Shown piece by piece: positions 9,596-18,500 of a stretch of DNA of 61,098 nucleotides. Under the pieces are notes generated by a model, which saw nothing but the letters and a program-made list of their open reading frames with translations, searched no databases and had not been told where the DNA came from. Both the position numbers and the translations under genes were made by a program. The stretch is from Clostridiales bacterium. GTDB taxonomy: Bacteria > Bacillota > Clostridia > Christensenellales > Pumilibacteraceae. Where the stretch lies: contig JAISMM010000005.1 of the NCBI GenBank assembly GCA_031276725.1, positions 1 through 61,098 on the forward strand, written 5' to 3'. Positions within the stretch are counted from its first letter, which is position 1. Each line of letters starts with the position of its first letter.

Positions 9596-10147
9596 TTACT
9601 TGACATCTGTTTTTTCATTTATAACTACATTAAATTTGAATCCCCAAGTCGTATACGGCGAATTTGTCCGCTCCTCCGGATTAATAAAATCATCTAACGT
9701 ATCGACGGTTGACCCAACAAATAATCTTACATTTGTACAATTTATCGAAAGAACATTTAGCTTTTGCATTTTAGAAATTGCAAATAAATAAACATCAACC
9801 GAATAGTTTATAACAATGGTTTCCGTATTATCGCCGCCATATAATTGAAAACCGTTAGCCATATAAGCTTCTAAAAAATATCCCAAGGCTTTAACTCTGT
9901 AACCGTCAAGTTTTTCAGGAATTACTATCTCATTGGTAGTATTTTCTTCTTCCGACCCTTCGGGAAGTGCGACCAAATAAACCTCGTCATCGTCTTTATG
10001 TTCTTTATAATATCCAAATCCACCGTCAGTATAAACTATCATATCCTTAAACGGCGTTTGTTTACAAGCAGAAAATATACAGCCCGTTAAGCTAAACAAG
10101 CATTGCATCAAAACAAAAGATAATATTGCGAAAGTTCTTTTATTCAT
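9596..10147 (-). CDS. AT-rich putative lipoprotein, unknown function
   Basis: The 183-residue product has a signal peptide with lipobox LTGC at about residues 20-23 (a further Cys follows at residue 28), so it is probably a membrane-anchored lipoprotein. The mature part is acidic and Asn-rich, with KAYMANGFQLYGGDNTETIVI-like segments reminiscent of bacterial leucine-rich (BspA-like) surface repeats, but this is weak. The coding sequence is strikingly AT-rich compared with its neighbours, and no clear ribosome binding site is seen, both hints of recent transfer. It follows the DUF4241-TPR gene by 16 bases. Confidence 0.6.
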   Translation of the reverse strand: MNKRTFAILSFVLMQCLFSLTGCIFSACKQTPFKDMIVYTDGGFGYYKEHKDDDEVYLVALPEGSEEENTTNEIVIPEKLDGYRVKALGYFLEAYMANGFQLYGGDNTETIVINYSVDVYLFAISKMQKLNVLSINCTNVRLFVGSTVDTLDDFINPEERTNSPYTTWGFKFNVVINEKTDVK

Positions 10148-10163
10148 AAATGCGTATAGGGGG

Positions 10164-12275
10164 CTAGATTAGGGGGGAGGTTTTGAGGGACGCGGCTATG
10201 TTTTTGAGCATTTCGGGGTCGTCGAGGGCGGGAAGGGCGGCGGAAACGTAGTCGTTGACGAGGGAGTTAAAGCGGTCGGAGTCGCCGGTTTTGAGGGCGA
10301 GGGCGGCGGCGCAGGCGATGTAGCGGTCGGACGAGGGGAATTCGTTTTGGAAGCGTTCGAGGACGGCGGCGGCCTTTTGGCGGTCGCCGCACGCGGTGTA
10401 GAGGGCGCATAAATCCGAAAAATGCTCCTCGGTTTCGGCGGCGTCGAGGGCGGCGGTCAGGTGCTTTTCGGCCTTGGCGAATTTGCCCTTGGCGGTGTAG
10501 ACGAGTCCGGCGGCGTCGTTATAGACATCCGGGGCGACTCCTTGGCGGCGCAGGCGCTTGACGGCCTTTTGAGCCCTTGAAAAGTCGCGGTTTTGAAGGT
10601 GGGCGCAAACGAGCGCGCGGGCGTAGACGGGGGCGTCGGAGATATTGTCGATTATATATTCTATATCCTTGACGGCGGCGGCGGCGTTGCGCGTTTTTAG
10701 GAGCGCGCCGGCGCGCACGTTGTAGCCGAATTCGCTTTGCGGGCGTAGCTCGACATATTTATCCGCCCACTTGACGAGCATTTGATTGTTCATCATAAGG
10801 TCGTCGATTTCGATGAGAAGGTGGACGGTGGGCAAGAATTCGGAATTATATTCAAACGCCTTTAATAACGATTCGTAGCTGCGGCGGTAATTGCGGCGCT
10901 TGTACTCCAAAAAGCCCAAATTGTAGTAGTAAAACTCGTTCGTCTTATTTTCGACGGCGTAGGCTTCGAGCGATTCGAGCGCCTCGTCGTAGCGCGACAT
11001 CATTAAGAGGCACGAGACTTTTTCTAAAATCCCCTCCTGCCACGCGAATCGGTCGATCAAAACGTCGTAGTTTTCGATAGCCTTTTCGTAGTTTTCGAGC
11101 GCGGCGTAAAGCTCCGCGCTCTTCATATAGGCGTTGGGGTCGCCCGGGCGGTCGCGAACCATTTCGGCGGCGACGGAGAGGGCTTTTTCGTAATTCTTTT
11201 CCTCGGCGTAGAGGTCGATAAGATTCAAATAGGCGCCCGAATAGAAGCTGTCGCCCACCGACCTCGCCTTTTCAAAAAGGCGTTTTGCCTCCGCCGTGTT
11301 GCCTAGCTCCTTGTTTATCGCGCCGGCGTTATCGTAAAGCGTCCACTCGCGCGTGCGGAAATCGCCCGATTTTTCGGACTGCTCGGCGATGGCGAGCGCC
11401 TTGTAATAGTCGGCGAGCGCAGCCTCTAACTTGCCTATGTTGTGGTAGGAATTGCCGCGGCGGCTGTACGCCTTGTAGAGGGTTAAATTATCGACCTCGG
11501 ATTCGTTTTCGATGACGAACGACCATTTTGCGATATTGTTTTCGTCGACCGAAAGCCGCGGATCGTTGCGGTATATTTGCTCGATATTTATGTCGAACGC
11601 GAACGAAAGCGTTTTTGACGGCTTTTCGGCGGGTTTGGGGTATTCGATCATATTGAAGTCGCAGATTATGTTTACGGGCGAGCCGTTTTCGTCAAGGCCG
11701 ATATAGGCGGGATAGCTGCCGTCGCCCCAGCCGCTCGAAAACACGCCCAGAGCGGGCGCGCCGCCTATGCGGTAAACGAACGCCGTGTTGCCGTCGAAGC
11801 TGACCGCCATATCCATAACGTGATAGTCGTCGATACTGCTTTTGACCAGCGCGTCGTACTCGCGCATCGCCACAAAATCGCCCACGCAGACTATGCCGGA
11901 ATTTACCGCGCTGACCACCGAATCGCTCTCCTGGGCGAGCTTTATAACGTCGTGCTCGTCGAACAGCGCGAGCTTCCAGACCTTGGCGGGCTTATCGGAA
12001 AATTTTAGGCCCGCGAAAGCGATGCGCTCGCCCAGCGACGTTTGAACCGACAGTGCGTAGGGCGTGCAGTCCCCCGCCGGGAACTTTTGCAAAAAAGGCT
12101 TTACGCCCGCGTGCTCGTAGGCGTCGAAAACGCACACCGCGCCCGAGGCGACGGGGATTTTTTCCAGCTCCGTATACGAAAGCGCGAACCCAAAAAGTTT
12201 TTTGGTTTCTAACATTTGGGTGTAGTCCGCCTTTGCGTACAACCTTGATTCGATTATTTCAAACGTCTTTTTCAC
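10164..12275 (-). CDS. DUF4241 domain fused to TPR repeats
   Basis: The 703-residue protein has an N-terminal part (to about residue 230) resembling DUF4241, recognised from a G-x-GxYPAY-GLDENGSP-PVNIICDF-type stretch near residues 184-210. It then has roughly twelve tetratricopeptide repeats (for example YKAYSRRGNSYHNIGKLEAALADYYKAL split over residues 265-292) through to the C-terminus. TPR solenoids mediate protein contacts. No signal peptide or membrane span is seen, so it is probably cytosolic. The start is GTG, a few bases from the end of dapL. Function is unknown; DUF4241 proteins sometimes appear among immunity-type genes, which is only a hint. Confidence 0.6.
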   Translation of the reverse strand: MKKTFEIIESRLYAKADYTQMLETKKLFGFALSYTELEKIPVASGAVCVFDAYEHAGVKPFLQKFPAGDCTPYALSVQTSLGERIAFAGLKFSDKPAKVWKLALFDEHDVIKLAQESDSVVSAVNSGIVCVGDFVAMREYDALVKSSIDDYHVMDMAVSFDGNTAFVYRIGGAPALGVFSSGWGDGSYPAYIGLDENGSPVNIICDFNMIEYPKPAEKPSKTLSFAFDINIEQIYRNDPRLSVDENNIAKWSFVIENESEVDNLTLYKAYSRRGNSYHNIGKLEAALADYYKALAIAEQSEKSGDFRTREWTLYDNAGAINKELGNTAEAKRLFEKARSVGDSFYSGAYLNLIDLYAEEKNYEKALSVAAEMVRDRPGDPNAYMKSAELYAALENYEKAIENYDVLIDRFAWQEGILEKVSCLLMMSRYDEALESLEAYAVENKTNEFYYYNLGFLEYKRRNYRRSYESLLKAFEYNSEFLPTVHLLIEIDDLMMNNQMLVKWADKYVELRPQSEFGYNVRAGALLKTRNAAAAVKDIEYIIDNISDAPVYARALVCAHLQNRDFSRAQKAVKRLRRQGVAPDVYNDAAGLVYTAKGKFAKAEKHLTAALDAAETEEHFSDLCALYTACGDRQKAAAVLERFQNEFPSSDRYIACAAALALKTGDSDRFNSLVNDYVSAALPALDDPEMLKNIAASLKTSPLI

Positions 12276-12284
12276 CTTAAACCG

Positions 12285-13451
12285 CTATCCCAAAACCGCT
12301 TTTATACGCTCCGTCGCTTGCTTTGTTTCGGCAAAATTATTGAACGCCGTAAGGCGGAAAAAGCCCTCGCCGCACTTGCCGAACCCGGCGCCGGGCGTTC
12401 CGACGACGTTCGCCCTTGAAAGAAGCAGGTCGAAAAAGTCCCACGATTTTTGACCCGGGCATTCGAGCCATATGTAGGGCGAATTCGCCCCGCCCGTGTG
12501 GAATATGCCGAGATCGGAGAGGGTTTCGCTTATTAACGCGGCGTTTTTCATATAGACGCCGATATTGTCGGCGATTTGCTTTTGCCCCTCGGGGCCGAAC
12601 ACCGCCGCCGCCATTCTTTGGACGATATAGCTTGCGCCGTTAAACTTGGTGGACTGACGGCGCAGCCACAGCGCGTTAAGGTTATAAAGCGACCTCGGAA
12701 CGACGGTATAGCCGCAGCGGACTCCCGTAAAACCCGCCGTTTTAGACAGCGAACAAAACTCTATCGCGCACTCCTTAGCGCCATCGACCTCGTAAATCGA
12801 GCGCGGAAGAGAGGGGTCGCGCACGTAGAACTCGTACGCCGCGTCGAACAGTATTACCGCGCCCGCGCCCCTTACAAAGTCCACCCACGCTTTAAGCTGT
12901 TCCTTGTTATAGACCGCGCCCGTGGGGTTATTTGGCGAGCAAAGATATATTATGTCGGCTTTTAGCTTTTTATGCGGAAGCGGCAAAAAGCCGTTCGACT
13001 TGTTCGCGTCGATAAGCTTGATTTTGGCGCCGTTCATAACGTTGGTGTCGTAATAGACGGGGTAAACGGGATCGGGAATGAGCGCGGTATTGCCGGCGTC
13101 GAAAATATCAAGAATGTTGGCGACGTCGTTCTTTGCGCCCTCCGAAACAAAAACCTCGGACTCGTCGATTGTAACGCCGCGTTTTTTGTAGTAGTCTACG
13201 ACCGCGTTAGTCAAAAACTCGTAGCCCCGGTAAGGCCCGTAGCCGCGAAACGTGTCCGCCTCGCCTTGCTCACGCACCGCACTCACTCCCGCCTCGACCG
13301 CCGCCTTGCACAACGGAATCGTAACGTCGCCTATGCCTAAGCGGATAATCTTTTTGTCGGGGTTGGCTTTTTGATACTCCGCCGTCCTTTTGGCGACCTC
13401 GGCGAACAAATAGCCGTCCTTCATTTTTGCGTAATTTTTGTTGATTTTCAT
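12285..13451 (-). CDS. dapL: LL-diaminopimelate aminotransferase
   Basis: Converts tetrahydrodipicolinate directly to LL-diaminopimelate with glutamate as amino donor, the short lysine/peptidoglycan route. The 388-residue fold-type I PLP enzyme shows IRLGIGDVTIPLC and FRGYGPYRGYEFL at the N-terminus, CSPNNPTGAVY, and the PLP lysine in FCSLSKTAGFTGVRCGYTV. This is the DapL signature, not an ordinary aspartate aminotransferase. DapF, the next enzyme, is encoded nearby as the tail of the carB fusion at 15521-19573. The gene is separated from pyrG by a dense repeat array. Confidence 0.94.
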   Translation of the reverse strand: MKINKNYAKMKDGYLFAEVAKRTAEYQKANPDKKIIRLGIGDVTIPLCKAAVEAGVSAVREQGEADTFRGYGPYRGYEFLTNAVVDYYKKRGVTIDESEVFVSEGAKNDVANILDIFDAGNTALIPDPVYPVYYDTNVMNGAKIKLIDANKSNGFLPLPHKKLKADIIYLCSPNNPTGAVYNKEQLKAWVDFVRGAGAVILFDAAYEFYVRDPSLPRSIYEVDGAKECAIEFCSLSKTAGFTGVRCGYTVVPRSLYNLNALWLRRQSTKFNGASYIVQRMAAAVFGPEGQKQIADNIGVYMKNAALISETLSDLGIFHTGGANSPYIWLECPGQKSWDFFDLLLSRANVVGTPGAGFGKCGEGFFRLTAFNNFAETKQATERIKAVLG

Positions 13452-13498
13452 TTTGTTGTTCCTTTAACTTTTTTCGGTATTTTTTTATATCGCAGAGC

Positions 13499-13898
13499 GG
13501 GCAAGCAACCACCCCGCCGCTATCGCGGCACCCCTCCATAAAGGGGAATTTTTCGGCGGACAGGCAACCGCCCCGACGGCGTCCGCCGCTTTCGGCGCGT
13601 CCCTTGAATTCCCCTCTACGGAGGGGCGGCAACGGAGTTGCCGGGGTGGTTAACGGTCTTTGCAGGCAACCGGCAACCACCCCGCCGCTATCGCGGCACC
13701 CCTCCATAAAGGGGAATTTTTCGGCGGGCAGGCAACCACCCCGCCGCTATCGCGGCACCCCTCCTTCGAGGGGAATTTTTTGGCTACCGGCAACCACCCC
13801 GCCGCCGTACGGCGGCACCCCTCCGTAGAGGGGAATTTTTCGGCGGGCAAGCAACCACCCCGCCGCTATCGCGGCACCCCTCCCCGGAGGGGAATTTT
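13499..13898. repeat. Near-tandem array of the dispersed GC-rich repeat
   Basis: Five units in the inverted orientation (CAACCACCCC start points at about 13504, 13674, 13733, 13791 and 13852) and one forward unit at about 13604-13654 fill the pyrG-dapL gap. The last four inverted units have a period of 58-61 bases. Each unit has a small stem of variable sequence (GCCGC-TATC-GCGGC, GCCGCCGTACGGCGGC, GGCAAC-GGA-GTTGCC) followed by a CCCCTCC/GAGGGG hairpin and AATTTTT. It is not a CRISPR array because there are no unique spacers. Confidence 0.85.
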
Positions 13899-13913
13899 GA
13901 ACGGTTAGCCACC

Positions 13914-15524
13914 CTATTTGCCGCTCCTTTTTTTAAGGCTCATCGCGACGAATTCGACAAACAGGGGGTGAGGCTTATGCGGACGCGACTTGAATTCGGG
14001 GTGATACTGTACGCCCAAATGGAACAGACTGCTTGTGATTTCCGCCGACTCTACGAGCGTTCCGTCGGGGCTTGTGCCGCCGAACGTCATTCCCAAAGCC
14101 TCGAACGATTCGCGGTAGGCGTTGTTGAACTCGTAGCGGTGGCGGTGGCGTTCGCGGATAGTTTCGGCGTTGCGGTACGCGCGCGCGAGCGTGGTGTTTT
14201 TGGCGATGCGGCACTCGTAAGCCCCCAGGCGCATACTGCCGCCGGTGTTTTCGTAGCCCTGCTGACCCTCCATTATATCGACGACCTTGTTTTGCGAGTC
14301 GGGGTTGAATTCGCGGCTGTTGGCGTCGGCGAGGTTCGCCACGTTGCGGGCAAACTCGATGACGGCGATTTGCATACCCAAGCACAGCCCCAAGTACGGC
14401 AGGTCGTTTTGGCGGCAAAATTTGGCGGCGGTAATCATACCCTCGATGCCGCGGTCGCCGAAGCCCCCCGGAACTATTATGCCGTCGCAGTCCCCCAGTA
14501 GCCCCGCCGCGGTCGCGTCGGTTACCTTTTCGGCGTCGATCCACCTTAAATCGATGTTGGCGCCGTTCTCGATTCCCGCGTGCGTGAGCGACTCGACGAC
14601 CGACAAATAAGCGTCGTACATCCGGACGTACTTGCCCACAAGCCCGATCGCGACGGTTTTATTCCGCTTTTTGGCTTTGACGAGCATTTTTTGCCAATCG
14701 GAAATGTCGGGGGGACGGTCGGTGAGCGACAGCTCGCGCGAAACTATTTTTGTGAGGTTGCTTTTTTCGAGCATAACGGGCGCCTCGTAGAGCAGCTTTA
14801 CGTCGCTGTTTTCGATAACGCAGTCGGGCGCGACGTTGCAGAACATAGATATTTTGCGGCGCGTTTCCCCGTCGACGGGGCGGTCGCACCTTAGCACTAT
14901 GATGTCCGGCAAAATTCCGACCGACCTTAATTCCTTGACGCTGTGTTGAGTGGGCTTAGACTTCATTTCGCCGCCCGGCTTTATTACGGGCGCGAGCGTT
15001 ACGTGAACGAACAGGCAATTTTCGCGCCGCACCTCGTTCGACACCTGACGAATCGCCTCTAAATAAGGCAGACTCTCTATGTCGCCCGTCGTTCCGCCGA
15101 TTTCGGTTATAACGACGTCGGCGCCGCCCTTTTGACCCACGGCGTAGATAAACTTTTTAATCTCGTTGGTGATATGCGGAATTACCTGAACGGTTTCGCC
15201 GTTATAGACGCCCTTGCGCTCGTTTTCGAGGACGTTCCAATAGACGCGCCCCGTGGTAAGGTTGGAGTACTTGTTTAGATTTTCGTCGATAAAACGCTCG
15301 TAGTGTCCTAAATCCAAATCGGTTTCGGCGCCGTCCTCCGTTACGAAAACCTCGCCGTGCTGATAGGGGCTCATAGTGCCGGGATCCATATTGATGTAGG
15401 GATCGAGCTTTTGGGCGATGACCTTTAAGCCCTTGGCTTTTAGCATCATCCCAAGCGACGCCGCCGTTATGCCCTTCCCAAGGCCCGAAACGACCCCGCC
15501 CGTAACGAAAATGTACTTTGTCAT
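13914..15524 (-). CDS. pyrG: CTP synthase
   Basis: Aminates UTP to CTP using glutamine. The 536-residue protein has the synthetase domain first (KYIFVTGGVVSGLGKGITAASLG P-loop, DPYINMDPGTMSPYQHGEV) and a C-terminal class I glutamine amidotransferase with nucleophile Cys in YLGLCLGMQ and the QYHPEF His/Glu pair. The ATG at 15524 overlaps the TGA of the carB-dapF fusion in an ATGA, so translation is coupled. The frame stays open further upstream but lies within the fusion gene. Confidence 0.96.
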   Translation of the reverse strand: MTKYIFVTGGVVSGLGKGITAASLGMMLKAKGLKVIAQKLDPYINMDPGTMSPYQHGEVFVTEDGAETDLDLGHYERFIDENLNKYSNLTTGRVYWNVLENERKGVYNGETVQVIPHITNEIKKFIYAVGQKGGADVVITEIGGTTGDIESLPYLEAIRQVSNEVRRENCLFVHVTLAPVIKPGGEMKSKPTQHSVKELRSVGILPDIIVLRCDRPVDGETRRKISMFCNVAPDCVIENSDVKLLYEAPVMLEKSNLTKIVSRELSLTDRPPDISDWQKMLVKAKKRNKTVAIGLVGKYVRMYDAYLSVVESLTHAGIENGANIDLRWIDAEKVTDATAAGLLGDCDGIIVPGGFGDRGIEGMITAAKFCRQNDLPYLGLCLGMQIAVIEFARNVANLADANSREFNPDSQNKVVDIMEGQQGYENTGGSMRLGAYECRIAKNTTLARAYRNAETIRERHRHRYEFNNAYRESFEALGMTFGGTSPDGTLVESAEITSSLFHLGVQYHPEFKSRPHKPHPLFVEFVAMSLKKRSGK

Positions 15525-18500
15525 AGCGTAACCACCCCCGAAAATACTTCCGTAGCCCCGCCCGTCATAAAGACGGTTTCGTCGGTATAGTCGACTATAA
15601 GATCGCCGCCTAACAGCTTGACCGTAACGTCCTGACCGCGCCGCAAAAACCCGCAAACGACGCCCGCGACGACGCTCGCGCACGCGCCCGTGCCGCAAGC
15701 CATAGTTTCGCCGCTGCCGCGCTCCCACACCCTCATACTGATATGGGTGGGGTCGATAACCTGAACGAATTCGACGTTGACGCGCTGAGGGAAAAGCGGA
15801 TCGTTCTCGATTTTTTTGCCGATTTTTTCGACGTTTACGGAGTTTACGTCGTCGACGAACATAACGCAATGCGGGTTGCCCATCGAAACGCACGTGATAA
15901 CATTCGGCTCGCCGCCCACCGTTACGGCGCGGTTAATTACCGACTCGCCGTCGAGGTTGACCGGGACGCGCTTGGGCGTAAAGACGGGCGCGCCCATATC
16001 GACACGCGCCGACAGCACCTTGCCGCCGCGCACGAAAAGTTGCAGCTTTTTGACGCCGCTTTTGGTGTCGACCGTTACGTCGCGCCGGTCGGGGGCGATA
16101 CGGCCGCGGTCGTAAAGATACTTTGCCACGCAGCGGACGGCGTTGCCGCACATAAGCCCCTCGGTGCCGTCGGCGTTGAACATTCGCATTTGCGCGTCGG
16201 CGACGGCGGACGGGTAGATAAAGACGACGCCGTCGCCCCCCACCCCGAAGTGGCGGTCGGACAGATTGACGGCGACCGATTCCATATTCGTAACGGGCGC
16301 GCTAAGGCAGTCGATATAGATGTAGTCGTTGCCCGCCCCGTGCATTTTGACGAACGACAGCTTTTGCTTTTCGGTCCGCATATTGTTGATGTCGACAAGC
16401 TCGGTGTTGAGCTGGCTGTAACGGCTTTTTAACGAGTCGGCGAGCGCGTCCGCCGTATCTATCGACGTCAGGCACGGTATAGCGAGCGCCGTAGCGCGGC
16501 GGCGCAGCTTAACGTCGTCCTGCGAGGGTATGCGGCCCTTTGTGGACGTTGAAACGAACAGATCGATTTTGCCGCCGTTTAGGAGCGTCATAGTGTTGTC
16601 GAGCGGCGATTCGCTTATCTTTTTTACCGTCGTAACGGGTATTCCGCCGCGCTTTATGACGGCGGCGGTGCCGGACGTGGAGTAAATTTTGAACCCCAAT
16701 TCCGCGTATTTTTTGGCGAGCCGCCCGATTTCGTGCTTATCGGAGTCGCGCACCGTAATCAAAATGCCGCCCTCGCGCTTCATCTTGTAGCCCGCCGCCA
16801 CAAGCCCCTTATAGAGAGCCTCGTCGAGCGTTTTCCCGACCCCCAAAACCTCGCCCGTCGACTTCATTTCGGGCCCCAAATGCGTGTCGAGATCCGCCAG
16901 CTTTTCAAAGCTGAAAATGGGAACCTTTACCGCCGTGTAGGGCGAATTTTTGTAAAGCCCCGTGCCGTAACCGAGCTTGCGCAGTTTTTTGCCGAGCATA
17001 CACGCCGACGCGAGCGCGATCATAGGGACGCCCGTAACCTTCGATATATACGGAATCGTGCGCGAGGAGCGCGGGTTGACCTCGATGACGTAGATTTGCC
17101 CGTCGGCGATTATATACTGAATATTGACGAGTCCCTTAGTCTTTAACGCCTTTGCGAGCCTTTCGGTATAGTCGACGATTTTTTCGTTTTCGGCGTCGGT
17201 CGTGTTGTAGGACGGGTAAACGGCTATCGAATCGCCGCTGTGAATGCCCGCCCGCTCGATATGCTCCATAATGCCGGGAATCAAAATGTCCTCGCCGTCG
17301 CAAATAGCGTCGACCTCGATTTCCGCGCCTTGAACGTACTTGTCGATTAAGATAACGTTGTCGGGATTTTCGCGCAGGATAACGTCCATATATTCGCGTA
17401 TGTCGTCCTCGCTAAAAGCGATAATCATATTTTGACCGCCCAAAACGTAGCTCGGGCGCATTAAAACGGGGTAACCGAGTTCCGCCCCGGCGGCTAACGC
17501 CTCGGTTACCGTTTTGACGGTCGTCCCCTTCGGGCGCGCGATTTGCAGCTCCTCTAAAAGCGCGTCGAACCGCTTGCGATCCTCCGCCATATCGATGCTG
17601 TCGGCGGGCGTTCCCAAAATTCTTACGCCGGACTTATCCAAATGGTCGGTGAGCTTTATGGCGGTTTGACCGCCGAACGCCACGACCACGCCCCACGGCT
17701 TTTCGGTGGCGATAATGTTGTCGACGTCCTCGGGGGTGAGCGGCTCGAAGTAGAGCCGGTCGGCGGTGTCGAAGTCCGTCGAAACGGTTTCGGGGTTGTT
17801 GTTGACTATGATGACCTCGCACCCCGCCTCCTTTAACGCCCAAACGCAGTGAACCGACGCGTAGTCGAATTCGATGCCCTGCCCTATCCTTATGGGGCCG
17901 GAGCCGAACACGATAATGCGCTGCTTGCCCGTGCAGTGCTGTTCCTTAAATCTTAACGCCTCGTTTTCGTCGTCGTAGGTCGAATAGAAGTACGGCGTTT
18001 CGGCGTCGAACTCCGCCGCGCACGTGTCGACCATTTTATAGACGGCGTTTCGGCGCTTTTTGACCTTTTCGCCCGACAGCCTTTCGAGGGCGCGGTCGGT
18101 GTAGCCGAGCTTTTTGCCGCGCAAATAGCGCTCGGGACTAAGCCCGTCTTTAAGCCCGTCCTCGAATTCGCAAAGATTCTTGATTTTGTTTAGGAACCAT
18201 TTGTCGATCATAGTGATAGCCGCGACCTTTTCGACGCTCATACCGCGCTTTAACGCCTCGAACAGAACGAATATGCGGAAATCCCGGGCGGGCATAAGCT
18301 GCGACTCGATTTTTTGGTCGTCCCATTCGGCAAAGCGCGAATTCGAGAGCGTTTCGCACCCCTCCGCGCCGCGAACGGCCTTCATAAGCGCCATCTCGAA
18401 CGACGGGGCTATCGCCATAACCTCGCCCGTCGCCTTCATTTGCGTGCCCAAGGTGCGCTTGGCGTAGACGAACTTATCGAACGGCCACTTGGGGAGCTTG

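Noticed and set aside
13499..13898. CRISPR array
   Set aside because: Units of about 59 bases are repeats throughout, with no unique spacers, one unit is inverted, and no cas genes are nearby.
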